From: Syngnathus acus
Lineage: Eukaryota > Chordata > Actinopteri > Syngnathiformes > Syngnathidae
DNA length: 64,000 bases
Direction: 5' to 3'
Assembly: GCF_901709675.1 (NCBI RefSeq)
Contig: NC_051088.1
Location: forward strand, 10,566,193-10,630,192
Shown here piece by piece: positions 36,201-49,200 of the stretch. The notes below the pieces were generated by a model that was not told where the DNA came from, made no database searches, and saw nothing but the letters and a program-made list of their open reading frames with translations. Within the stretch, counting starts at the first letter, position 1. Each line of letters opens with the position of its first letter. The position numbers were made by a program, and so were the translations under genes.

Positions 36201-38081
36201 GCATGCACAGCAGGAACAGCCAGTATTTAATTTTAGTTATTGTTTTTTATACTGGTATTATTTTTAATAATACAGTATATATATCATTATTTCATTTTGT
36301 TATTACATTATGTTCTGGGTGTTCTTTGAATTTATATTTGTTGTTTTGGTTGTTCAATATTGACGTTTTGAAAACAATGTATAATTGATTTTATTAATTG
36401 TGGTTTCAATATCAACCAATTAAAAATAATTTCTCTTATCCTTCCTCTCCCGACACCCGCTTTATTTCCATCTCCTCTTTCTCACCCCCTCTGCAGCAAG
36501 TGGCAGTGCCCTCCTACTCAGGTGTCGGTGGGATGGTGTGTCCTGTGACAGGGTCAGATGTTGGCATCAGGAGGGCTGAGGTTCGCCAAGGGCTGCGGGA
36601 AATTATTCTCTGCAAAGACCAGGACGGCAAGGTCGGACTTCGCCTCAGGGCAATTGACAACGTGAGTCAGCATTGGTAACTCTTTGATGGCCATTGTAAG
36701 CTGTGTTGCATTCATGTTGCGTGTTTCAATATATTTGTACCAAGGTGTTTTTATAAGATTAAGCTTAAATGGTCGAGGGACCCCAGAGCCTTATTGCGGC
36801 ACGATGTCTATTAGAATGGGAACCACATTTTTTTGCATCATAAATGTCACACAAGCTCGAAGGCTCAAAGTGATCCCATCATCCAGTTTGCTTGCTCTTA
36901 CAGTTATTTGCACTGCTCTCGCTTCATCTTAGGGAGTGTTTATCCAGCTGGTGCAGGCCAATTCCCCTGCCGCCTTGGCCGGACTGCGCTTTGGTGACCA
37001 AGTTCTGCAGGTTAACGGCCAGAACTGTGCCGGGTGGAGTGTTGATAAGGCCCACAAGGCCTTGAAGGCTGCAGCAGAGACCCGCATTGAGCTTGTTGTC
37101 CGGGACAGGTGAGACCCACTTCAAAGCAGGATTGCTTCAGCACCCATCCCCCCCGGAGTTCCCTCACTGTAGACTATAATAAATTAACTAGTTTAGCAGA
37201 ATGCGGAGAGATGTTGACTCAGTGTTGGACATACTAATACCATTCCCAGACACACAAAGCTATGTGAACAGGATTATGAAAATCAAGTTTTTAGCTGGTT
37301 CTTGCTCAATTCTATGATTTTTATTTGTACTTTGGCTCCCTCTGCTGGCTGATTGAAACCCCATTTGTGTTTGTCTCGATAGGCCATTTCAGCGCACAGT
37401 CACCATGCAGAAAGATAGCTCAGGCCACGTGGGCTTCATCTACAAGTCTGGTAAAATCACATCATTGGTCAAGGATGGCTCTGCAGCCCGCAATGGCCTG
37501 CTGACTGACCATTACATCTGTGAGATCAACGGACAGAACGTTATCGGACTCAAGGTGGGTCGCACAATTACGTTCACTAGCCTCTTCATCTAATTTGTTA
37601 ATAGCGTTAACCACTAATGACATGCAGGAACATGACCATGGTGTTGATAATAAGTGCCAAAAAATGCTTCAATGGTAGATCTACATTTTTAAAAGCTAGC
37701 ATGTGTGATATTTCCAGGATTCCCAGATTAAGGATATTTTGAACACATGCCCAACCGCCATGACCATCACCATCATGCCCAAGTTCATCTACGAACACAT
37801 GATTAAGAGGTAAGATGCCAATTGAAGCCATTCCGAACTTTGATTGCCAAAAAGCTGAACATAAAAAATTGCTTAGTCCTACTTGTGTTAGTATATATGT
37901 AAAGACATTTGCCTTTACACTAGTGAGTGGTGGTTGTTTCAACTTTGTCCCGAAGCTTCGTTAGAAAGTTTTCACAATTTTCCAGACTTACCAACTAAGC
38001 AGCCATTTTGTTCTTTTTGCCTCCAGGATGTCCACCAGCCTTCTGAAGTCGGCCATGGATCACTCCATCCCAGAGGTGTGA
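33203..38081 (+). CDS. sdcbp2: Syntenin (syndecan-binding protein, two PDZ domains)
   Basis: Eight coding exons: 33203-33253, 34182-34284, 35304-35404, 36497-36661, 36933-37108, 37383-37554, 37718-37809, 38027-38081. They give 304 aa (human syntenin-1 298, syntenin-2 292). The N-terminus has two ALIX-binding LYPxL motifs, LYPSL at 3-7 and LYPNL at 53-57. PDZ1 is about 118-197 (binding loop KVGLRL) and PDZ2 about 202-282 (HVGFIY). The C-terminus is MDHSIPEV. Syntenins link syndecan tails, phosphoinositides and ALIX in endosomal sorting and exosome formation. Neighbours nsfl1c and snph argue for the SDCBP2 locus, though many residues ([41 protein letters not shown]) are nearer syntenin-1. RPFQRTVTM is the syntenin-2 form. 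Paralogue name is therefore mostly from synteny. Confidence 0.95.
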
Positions 38082-39800
38082 AGTTCAGGAGCGGGACCCC
38101 TAGATATCCGCCTTCTCTCTTTTCCTCCCATCCTTTGTCTGTCTCTTTCTGCCTCTTGTATCATCAGCGCCTTCATTTATCGACATAATCTCACAATGCC
38201 TTGGTTATAGCTTTCAGTAATCTTAAAGGTCATTATATTTCAATTGTTTTGTTTACAGTTTTCCTCTGCTGACACTTGTAGTTATTTTTTTAATCAAAGA
38301 TTTACATTGTCCTTGTAGACCAAAATGAAACAAGTGTTATTTTATTGGTTTGAGTTTTTTTTCCAACCATGCAAACTTCTGAGTCCAGAGCTTCCTCCTG
38401 GCGATGGAGACGATCGTTTATTTCTTTCACCTTGTCGTCCAAGATGCTGTAAAGAGTCAGCAACCTGAGCCCCACCGACCGTGCGCACCCGGGGATGTGT
38501 GCTCACTTAACCTTATCCAGTGTAGGCGTTCTTATTTGGTCAGTACAGCCAGTCGATTTCAGTGTTATGTGTTTTTTTTAACGGTATGACATTTTATCTG
38601 GGGGGGGAGTAGAATTGACATTGACTGTGCTTGCATGGATAACAGGAACTGGAACATGGTTTATTGGAACTGCATTTGGCAATATTAGGAATGATTGCTT
38701 AACTCGAAATAAAATCTATCAGTTGTCTTATGCTGCATTCTGGGACAGCTTGGAAGCAAAGAATATCCTACTTGGAATCCCAGTGGACACTTAGTAAACA
38801 AATAAATTAGCTTACTTCTTAGAGACGACATTATAATAGATTTTCCTGAAAGCTAGTCGATATGCCAACAACTTGTTTTTTTTTTTTACATTTGACAAAA
38901 TTACTTAAAACAGAGATAGCAGTAGCAATATACATTTAGACCAGTTTACATTGATATCTACTATAACTAATAATACAGATACCTACACAACTTAATCTCT
39001 GAATTAGCAAATCAAAACTTCATCTTAATTTTGCACGATTCCCAATTTTTTTAAATATAACGTTAGGCACAGTGTGTTTTGATTTTAGTGGCATTTGTGC
39101 CAGCAGATATTCAGATGCCCCAGTCGTCACTTCTCAATGTTGTCCATGGAATCACAGCCACTGGGACGAGAGCCTCTCTTCGTATGCTGCCTGGATAAGC
39201 AAATAGTCAAAGATGAAAATGGCCGCAGCTTCCAGCGTGTTACCAAGCTATAATCGGGATCATAGTGCATCATGGCATTGGCGAGCAGGATACCATCATT
39301 TCAAGGGGGACTGGAGTAGTTTTTGTCAGGGGCCGGGTATGTGTTGGGCGGACCCACTAAGTGCACTTTCCACCACCTATTTTTTTTTTTTCTCAAATAG
39401 AGGTTGTCTTTCCTTTTTCCCCATTTCAAAAGCCGTTTGTTTTGTCGTTGAAATTATTGTGTGTGGTGCCTCTTGTCAACAAATCTACCCTCGAAATGTT
39501 CCCTTCAAGAGCTGCTCAAATTCGATGCTGAAAATCAACCTTTTGGATTGATAAATGGGTACAAAACCCGCTCGTGTCCCTCCCCTGCTGTCTTTTTCCA
39601 AACTGAAGAGCACAGTGAAATCAGGCAATTTTTTTTAACTTCTGTCAAGTTGCTCCATTTTGGGTGCATGTATTCTTTTGCCTTTTCTGGGTATGCAATC
39701 TGATAAAAATCCTTCATATTCTGTAAAAAAAAAGTTTATATTTGAATGTAACCAAGATAATACTATTGTAAAACAAATAAACTGTCTTTCTGTTCACATT
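38082..39800 (+). other. sdcbp2: sdcbp2 3' UTR (extent approximate)
   Basis: No coding exon follows the stop. AATAAA occurs at 38708-38713 and again at 39776-39781. Short and long forms would end about 0.65 and 1.7 kb after the stop. Confidence 0.5.
38708..38713 (+). terminator. sdcbp2: Candidate poly(A) signal of sdcbp2 (proximal)
   Basis: AATAAA in an AT-rich context downstream of the stop. A distal copy is at 39776-39781, followed by a T/C-rich stretch. Confidence 0.5.
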
Positions 39801-41635
39801 CTCTCAGTAGGTGTGTTCTGTACACAAACATTGAGGAAAAAAACAATCGTAGTTGACGAGCAGGGGCGCAACTTGAATGACTTAGCCCTTCCCACCACCC
39901 CTGAATCAGAATGATTAGACACAAGAATTTCCTCCATGCTGTTTTAATATCTTGGAGCTTTTAGCCTTCAATGTGAGTGTCGCTTATTCATTTGTTTTGT
40001 ATGACTACACACTATTGCAACTCAAATAATCTTAGGTTATACATGTTTCCAATTTACAGCATTGATGTCCCTAAGCAAGGCCATTATATGTCCTCAGTGG
40101 TACGATGTGAAAAGAACTACAGTACATTCATACAGGTACACATGTAAGCACAGCATCAGACAAAGAGGAACAGATAAAATGACAGTAGACATAACATTGA
40201 CAACAACACAAACGCTTCTCAAATCTGTCTTCCCAAGAAATAAGAAATATCATAGGTGATGTAAATTACATATAGAGGCGAATGACACTAGAGGGAGGCC
40301 AGATACATTGTGGGACAGAAAATAGCTAAAAGTCACTCTGAAGTGTGAGGATATTGGAAAGGATTGTAGCACATTTTCCTACAAGACCAAATAAGTCTGA
40401 AAATACGGAATTAAAAAATATGTTTTATTTCCCTATCTCTCTCTTTTAACCATAAGGGAATAAAATAAATCCCTTTCAAGAGCATGATTAACAGAGGCAA
40501 TGTAACTAACTACCCCAAACTTGAACCTCAAATTTGAAAGGAATTGCATGATTTAATTGTTTTGAATGATTAAAATCCGTACGAGGCACATTGTAACTTG
40601 CAAAGCAGAAACCAGAGAATATCATTTTAAAATAAAAATATATAATAAAAAAATATGATGAGCAGATGCAATTGATCAATTCATCGAACACATTGAATCT
40701 GTGACTTTTTGTACGCACTAGAGTCGACCACATGAAAAGTGGCAACTTGCGCAAAAAATAAAATCAACTTTCATATTTTAACACATGTAGACAAAATTTG
40801 GAGAACCCCTCTGTTAATTAGAGAAAAACCCACAGTTGTCACAGAAATAACTGACGATGAATGAATAAATGAATGAATAAATACCTCTTTGACACATCAA
40901 ATTATAAACTTATTTATGTGTTCCTCCAAATTTTTTATTTTTTTTATTTTGCTGAACAAGTAAGTCCTTGCAATTTATGTTTCAATCAACGTTTATGCAA
41001 TTAAGACAATCACAAGTTTAATACTGTTGCTATGTTTTTATGCCTATTTCTCTTCCCTGGAGTTGCACAGGCAAATATTTTAAGTCAAATCAAAAATTTA
41101 AAACCAGATCTTCCATTTTTGTAATTGTAATGTCAAACTCTCAAAAACTGTACTTTTGTCAATTTAACTCAATTGACATCTAGTAATCAATGTCAAATTG
41201 CACTGAATAATAATAACAACATAAATAAATAGAATAAATAACTTTGTCACACTTTCTTCTTCAATTCAATTCGCTGTTGTTCATTCTGATGTGTACGTGG
41301 ACAAATATACGACATACATGAGGACAGAGGGAATGTCACAACCCCTCAGCATATGTCTCCTTTAACTGATGATGAGTCATTCAACTTTGAGGTTCATTTC
41401 TAGAACAGATACGTTTCATTTCAAATGACAGGTTGATGACATTTAATGACCACTCTCCCAGCTCTCAAGTTCCCTGGAGAGGTCATTAAGCAGTCTCCAG
41501 GGCATCATCATTAATGACCAACAGCATTGAAATGACAAATGACGATCACGATTGTCCCTGATGTCTTGCACAATATTACATAGCCACAGCTTCTTTTCCA
41601 CTATTGTTATACTACATCAGCGTTCCAAAATGTAA

Positions 41636-41690
41636 ACTGTATGGACAAAAGTACTGGGACACATGGCCATACTGATAGGACATAATAAGC
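41636..41690. mobile_element. DNA transposon end fragment
   Basis: TGTATGGACAAAAGTACTGG followed by GACACATGGCCAT matches the widespread fish repeat whose terminal sequence contains GGACAAAAGTATTGGGACAC. Only a stub remains. Confidence 0.4.
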
Positions 41691-42587
41691 TATGAAAAAT
41701 ATTAAATTGTATATTAACAATGAGTTCCATATGCATACCGGACAGCTACAGTAATTCAAGTAATTGCTTACAATTCATAAAGTGAACAATAGTGCAAATC
41801 AAAACGGAAAGAAACTCATGTCGCTTATTCCGTCTCCAAATTACATTTCACAAGGTGTAAGACTGTTCTTGTTTTTGTTGACATGTTTATCACTTAGCTT
41901 TTGAGTCTCCCACTTAAACCCCTTTACATATTTACATTGTCGCAAAATAAACACTTTCACACCCAAAACCTTCTGACCTTTGGTGGTTAAACAACTCCGT
42001 CTTCAAATTTAAAATGCCAAAATAGATGAGATTGAGCAAGCTCATTTTCTACTTTGTATTTTTCGAGCATTTTTTGTGTGTAATGTAAAACCTTTCATGA
42101 GAGTATCAGGAATGGTTAGCCAAAACGGCTATGTCATTTGCGCCAATAAATAGACAAAGGTAAGACTTGTTACATAAACATTTGGTTGTATTTGTGTTTA
42201 TTGTAAGTTTTACCATTCACACAAGTTACTAATATAACTTTTTTTGCACTGATGCTGTCTGACAATTTCAAACCTGAACAAATGGATTGTGTTCCACCTC
42301 CGAGGGACCTCTGTCTACAAGTGCAATGGTTATTTTTATTCTATGTCTACTAGTACAATGCATAGCAGAAGAAACTTGTTCTTAAGTGGAGGGTACATGA
42401 CAGTTGAGCAAGACAACAGGACTTTGAGATCTGTACAGCAGAGTGTTCCACAGTAGGAGACAAATTGAGCCAATGTGTGATGTGCCAGCTCGCTAGTATC
42501 TACATTTAATAACTTGTTGGTGAGGGAAAGGGTTGTCATATGAAAGTGCTAGTTTGGTTTGGAATGGAAGCATATGGGCACTCTGCC

Positions 42588-42698
42588 TGACTGGTGACAA
42601 GTTCTGGATGTTCCCCGTCTCTCACCAAAAGTCAGCTTGGATAGATTCCAGCTGACTTGTGACTCTGATGAGCAGAGAAAATGGATGGATGAATGAAA
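42588..42698 (+). mobile_element. SINE tail fragment
   Basis: Carries diverged CAGCTTGGATAGATTCCAGC and ends AGAAAATGGATGGATGAATG, the usual end of the fish (ATGG)n SINE/LINE tail. 5' truncated. Confidence 0.6.
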
Positions 42699-43277
42699 GC
42701 ATTTGGGTAGGAAGGCTTAAATAAAAATATATATGTACAAAACTGGACACTTGGAGTTTGAGGGTGCTAACAAAAGACACAAAAGATGGGATACTGAAAG
42801 CCCATTTATGATACCTGAAATGGAATTGTTAAGAACTTTAAGCACAAGAGAGACATGAGATTTTGAGTTTGACTCAATGAATGGATTTTAGTTTGTCTAC
42901 AGGAGACGATACAGGTCCTTGAACATACACCAAAGAGTATTTGGTGTACATATCCAACAAAGTGCTATTTCCAGTCATCGGTGAGTCTGCAATGTTGAGC
43001 AAGCAACAAACCTTGAAAGTTTTCCCTGCATTTGAAAAACGAAACAATCAGCAATAAACATCCAATTATTGATCATTCAGTTCAATCAGCACATTCAGCT
43101 CATTGCCTCAGACCAGTGCTTGGGACAACCCAGTCACTTCACTTAATGCACATAAGCTCTTTCCGAAGTTATCCTTCAAGGCGAGATGTTCATGATGTGT
43201 CACCAGACCTTCTCTAATTAAAAGCCGTATGGTGATGGTTGAACATCCTAATGGAGGGAATTTAGAAGAAACTACGC

Positions 43278-46200
43278 TCACATCTGAGATCCACCAAGGT
43301 CCCCCCCGCCCGCGGGGTAATGCCTTAACCCCCCACCCCTGCGCAGCGAGTGCAGAGCCACAGTGCAGCAGCCTCTCAGCAGTGACCCAAAGTGGTATAT
43401 GGGCTGCCCGTCTCGAACCGGACCCCGGCACAGCCACGCCACTGTCGGCACCACGGGGATCGCCACTGCCAGCAGATCCACTAGGAAGTGACGACTCCAG
43501 TAGCTTTTCTGTATCGGCTCGGAACACGAGGCGGAGTCTGCCTCCTCTTCTGCTGAAGCACTGCCTTGATCGCCTTGCTCTTCGGTTTCGGGCTCCTCAT
43601 CATCCTCGCTGTCGTGCACTCCCAAAACAATGCAGACACCAGCCCCCTGCTCGTGGGGAACAACTCGTTTTGGCTGGGAGGTGTGAGGTTGCTCTTCACC
43701 TTGTGGGGATTCTGGGCTACATGGGCTTAGTCCTGGTGTTTCTGTCTGAATTAGGCCATCTGCTTCCCGGATGCAATTGCTGTTGGCTGTTTCCAGGGAT
43801 TTCCCAAACGGTCTGTCCTCTATAATCCAAAGGCCTTCCTTTCTCTCTGCTGAACTGCACAGTGCTACGTCCTTTGATTGTTCCTGTACTTCACCTTGAT
43901 TGTCCACTGCAGCAGGTTCTTCCTCTGTATCTTCCTTCATGCCCTCCTTCCCTTCCCATGAAGGACTCTCCATGGAACAGGCCACAGTGGCAGAACGCGG
44001 AATGGAATTAACCCGTGGCAATTTGGAGGACGGAATCGGCTCTGTGGCCGCACTCCTGACAGTTGATCTGGTTAGAGAAGTGGTGGTGGTGATGGAGTCT
44101 ATATCTTCCTCTCCTTCATCGGACATCCACGTGGAAGTAGGGCTGCAGGCCTGGGATCTGAAGGTACGTTGTTCAGCAATGGTATCCAAGTCTGATGGGC
44201 AACCTGATGTCGCTGGGATGGGACAGCTCTCGGTCTGAATGCCCGTCTCGCGTAGGGGATGTAGGTACAGGTGGTGTGACAAGCAGGGATGGCTCATGCA
44301 GCCACCTCCACCTAAACCGCAACGAAATGTTGACTGGCGTTCGCCCAGCTTCTCATAGGTGGCCGAGTGCGGCATCGTGTGGGGCACCGACAGGTTGTGA
44401 GGGAAAGAATGAGGTAAGGTTTGGGAGTATGTGTGAGGTAAAGAGTTGGATGTGGCGCGGGAAAAGGTTTGTGCGTAGGAGTTGAGCAATGAAGCAGTTT
44501 CCTCCGAGAGGAAGGCGGCCTCTAGGAGCAAGTCAGCCCGGCTCGGGACACTGTTGCTGTCCCCACAGCATACAAAGCCACTATCCTGAGTGCCATCAGC
44601 TGAAAGACCAGGAAAATCGGCGCTGTTGCCATTTCGGTTTGCCGCTTGATCACTCAGTTTGGTGTAGGTGGAGCTACGGGTCAGAGAACGAGCTGGCGAT
44701 GCATCACAAGAACAAGAGCCTCTTCCTCCTATTGCTGGTTTTGGTATTCCGCCTGGACTTTCCCCAGACACTGACGCTGGCGCCGAACCCCCGACACGGG
44801 TCCGACGGCCTGCTATGGCTTCCCCATCCTTGGCTAATCCCACCTGAGCTAATTCCATGTTGAGCAGCAGGTTCTCGAGCTTGTGGTTTTGAGTGTTGAT
44901 GTCTTGAAAATACTTTTGGACCCCGATGTCACCGCTGAATCCCCCGGCATCGCTCAACCTGTCGCGGACCGTATCTACGGCCTGTTTAAGTTGCTGGATC
45001 TCCAGTCGCGCCTCCTTCAGGGCCAGCTGAGCCTCCACGCGGTGGCACTCCTCCTCCACCCAGTCCTCCTGCATTTTGTAAAGCTTTTCTCTCAACTCAT
45101 CTATCTCTGTGTCCCTAAGAAGGTAAATGGAAAAAAAGTCATCACAGAAGTAAGGAAGTAAAATGAAATTAGAGAGTAACCGTAAAAAAGAAGAATCTGG
45201 GATAGATTCTCAATGCTAACCTGTCTTGCAGTGTGTTGATGGTTTCTTTTAGCCTGGCCCGCAAGTGCCGGATACACACCTCTTTCTGCTGCAGAGGTGT
45301 GAGGTACTGTTCTGGTGGCGGGGGCCGAATACCATGGTTGTCTGTACATGAGATGTACTTTTGGTGACGTCTATGGGACACAAAACGATGGAAAACAAAC
45401 GGGATATGTTTTCAAAATCTTTTTGGGGTTATGGGGTCTGAACTCTGAGTCTGAATTCTGTGCAGATGTTGTGTATCAATAATAAACATCTCTGGTGAGT
45501 ATATGTAGTTTATTTCTACATAGTTTGTTTGTTGTGTAATTGATGAATTTTTCTTGTGAAATGCTGTATTGTATTGGGAAGGTTTGGAATGGTTTGGAGT
45601 TGATGTAGAGGTATTGGAAGATAAAGGTTTAACCCTTATATACATACTACGTGGGTAAAAGGTTGAGAGTGTGGGTTTGTATGTAGTCCGTACAACAAAA
45701 CATCTTCTTACCCTTTGGTCGGGCTGCAGTCGCTGCCTTTACAAGAGCCAGAGTTGCTGCTGCTACTGAGGGAGGCATTACCATGAGGATCCCTGTTACT
45801 GGGGCCTGCAGGAGACCGCCTGGTTCCAAATAGAAAAGGAGAAAATCAGGTTATAACACCTTCCAGACAACCCTGTGAAGGTCACCTGTGAGCTGTTTGA
45901 GGAAAATAAAATGTGCCAAATAACAAATAAGAGTTGGTGCCAAATACACACAAACACGCACAAAAGCTCAGTGTTGCCACAAAACCACATTTGTGAACTA
46001 CAGTAGAAATAAATCCATTGGGATGGGTTCGTGTTATGAAAAAGCCAAAATGTACTGAAATGGGATACGAACAAAAAGCCAGACAAGATCACTCTTTGGA
46101 ATACACTGGACACTCGGTTCTCAAACACAAAGTTGTATTTTCCCATAAGGACTATAAATAAACAGTAATGAATTAGTTCCAGGGGTTGAACTTCCGGCAT

Positions 46201-49200
46201 CCGAAAATATGGTACACCGCAGTTAATTGTTTCGTTAGCGTAAAACAAAGTAAAAAAAAAAAAGAACTGTTTTGTTTTATTTAATTTCTCCTTGAGCCCA
46301 AGTTTTTACTTTTCAATCATTTTTCCAAGAGAATTGACAGTCTTTCGTCTTTCTGAGGGTCCACTGTAGTCTAGAAACTCACTATGCAAAGGGTTGCAAA
46401 TGAAGGTGACAAACAGATCAGACTGCATACGAGGCTATGGTAACACCTTCCACTTGTGTTTCACACAATGTAACAGCACAATGAATCATTCACACAGCAT
46501 GATGTGTCATATCATTCCCATGCTGCAGAGTGTGGACCACAGAGAAAAGGCTCTGGACAGACCGGGAGCGAGGGGTAGAGGGGGAGTTTGTTGGACGGCT
46601 ATGTCGCTCCGGGGACTTGGTGGAAGCGTGTCCTTTTGCGCTGGATGCATAGCCTTTAGTCGGACGCATTGACACCATGTAACCTGTCTCCATGGGAACG
46701 TAGTCTAGCTCTATCAACCTGCAATAGTCAAACCTGACACACCAGGCAGAGATGACAAGGTGTTAGGTCTCACAGGACACTGGACCACATGATGTGCATC
46801 TTAAAGAACACAACCATTCATTTGGGCTATGTCCACAAATACACGAGTATTTCACTAAAAGCCTCATTACAGATTTGCAGTCTAAAATGTTGTGAAAAGA
46901 CATTTGCAGGCATAACAAAGCAGTGCTGTAGGTAGCAGCAGAGGTTTACAAAGTATGTTCCGCTGCAGCTCTGTAGAATCTGGAGGTCCTATTTATACCC
47001 AATTCAAGTGGACTGTAAAGCTTACACTGACAATAAATATGATATGCAATTCTTTTCAAAGTGGTTTCTTGGTTGCTTTCTTCCATAGCCTGTGTTTTGC
47101 GTTTGATAGGGTTAACTCATTTCGGTTAACTAATTAGCGAGCAAACCAACTTTCCAACACCTGTGCCATCGACATGATCTGGAGCAGTTCGTCTTACTTG
47201 ACTTAGTCTGACTAGCCAATCAAAGGACAGCAATCATGTCATTGTTGCCCTGAATTTGAATTTTGCTTGGCTAAGGGAACAGTCCTTTTGCTAATATAAT
47301 TTAAGATACATCAGACAGCACTAACTATATAGAAGGCCCTGAGCCTTAGGTTGGATTTTGATGCAAAAATCTAACATACACGTACTGAAAGCAGTGTAAC
47401 CAAAAGAGATGTAAATTAAGAAAATAGACTGTTGGGGGGAAAAAAGTTGATAACATTTGATGGGACAAATTTTACAGTTTAGGTTGTAAATGAAGGTCAT
47501 TTCTTGCAATGGTGTTAAAGCCTACAGAGGGGGCCTTGCTCATCACTGCTTGATACTATATACAGTAACATTACAAAACATGTCTCACAAAGGAAATGAG
47601 CCTGCTCTGTAAAATCTATGCTTTAAAAAAGACAAATGTTTTGGTGGACATGGCCTAAGAGGCTAAATATTAAGATGCACTCAAACGTTGAGTGCATCCA
47701 CGAGAGGCGGTTTCTAAAAGCTTTGTCAGAGCAAAGAGACCTCATCTAATTGTTCACCGCCAGGACGTCAAGTTTGCAGCCACACTCAACATCCTGCATC
47801 GACAAGCGATGTTGAGCATGTTCAGAGAGCAACGTTGACAGAAGCAGGCATGCAAAAAAAAAAAAAAAAAACAACTAGAAGAGGCAACATTACTTAGTGA
47901 ATAAAAAAAAAAAACGAGTTTTGTTCTAATATTTTCAGGAAATACTTTACACATGCCTTGACATGCGCACATACATTTTGGTGACAGTTGGTCAAGAGTT
48001 TTGGAAGCAGCCACATTGGAAGCTTATGCTGTGCGTATATTTTTCTCTCTTTCGCCAAGAAAGAACATGAAACCTGATTTGGAATTATTTCAACTGAGAT
48101 GTTGTTTGCAACTTATGCATGGTTTAGAACCATTATTCTAAACAGATTGCATCCTGGCTAGCAAACTAAAAGATGCATCATTAGTGTACTGCACATTACA
48201 TTATCGTCTTTTTCCCCTCTCATACTACTTGACAGCATGTTTATGTATTAATTTTTCATGACCAAGTAAACCGGCTGCTCATTTGACTTTACACAATTGA
48301 TATTTGTGGAAATTCCAATGTAGCCATGTTTAATAATTTACAGTTGTTGCATTGTAATACTTTTAAGAAAATTGGCTTTACCAGTATTGAGAAAGCATTT
48401 GAATAATTTTGGACATAATGTTGGCAAGCGTTAATAGCAATCCCAAAGCTACCATGCAAAGAGACGCGTTACAGGTCATTTGGTGACTCACCGACTGTGA
48501 GCAGAGTTGACTGAGCAACTTTTGGGAACCAGTGATCACCAGCAGTGGCGTATTTAAATGGAAACAAAATGTTCTGAAGGAACCGATTCGTGAGACAAAA
48601 GTATAATAACAGTGTTCCTTTGCACAACACATAAAGCTGAGGAGAGCTGGCGGGAATACACTTTCTAGTATGAAGATTCACACGCACAAAGAAAATGACT
48701 CAAACAATTGCACTTTAAGAAATATGAGGCAGTAATTAATCAGTTTAATTGATGGACTGAATTTGTGCTAAAATATAACAAACTTTTAATAAATTTGAAT
48801 ATGAAGCCATCTCGGATTCAAATTTTCTGTTGACCAGTGCAATTTTTGTATTGGTTAATTTGGAACATTTTAATAACCTTTAAACATTGAATGTTACAGA
48901 AAGAGTAGGAATAATTTGGGGCATTCTGTTCAACTTTTATTGTCAAAATGTAAAAAAAAGAAAGAAGAGAAATTAGCATTTTTTAAAATTAATAAAAATA
49001 AATGAATTCATTTCACTTCATATTTACAATTACTTGCCACTTGGGGGTATTTTCCAGCAAAAAGATACCTATTCAACTCAGAAAAATGTATTTTAGGGCA
49101 GGACAGGGATGATCTGGGCTTGGGAAAGTAATGAAAAAAAATCTTTATAATTTATATTCATTACAGAGCCGTGATATAAAGTGGTCTCGTAGTAATTTCC

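Larger units (their letters stand above)
39801..43277. other. Convergent 3' space of sdcbp2 and snph
   Basis: AT-rich and without exons. The right part is probably the snph 3' UTR on the minus strand: TTTATT, that is AATAAA on the minus strand, lies at 42197-42202 and 42335-42340, about 1 kb past the snph stop. Also present are a SINE tail (42588-42698), a transposon-end fragment (41636-41690) and a small inverted repeat (TTAATGACC.CTCTCC with GGAGAGGTCATTAA, 41449-41495). Confidence 0.5.

Noticed and set aside
43229-44863. Several plus-strand open frames opposite the last snph exon
   Set aside because: They are shadows of the long GC-richer coding exon on the minus strand.
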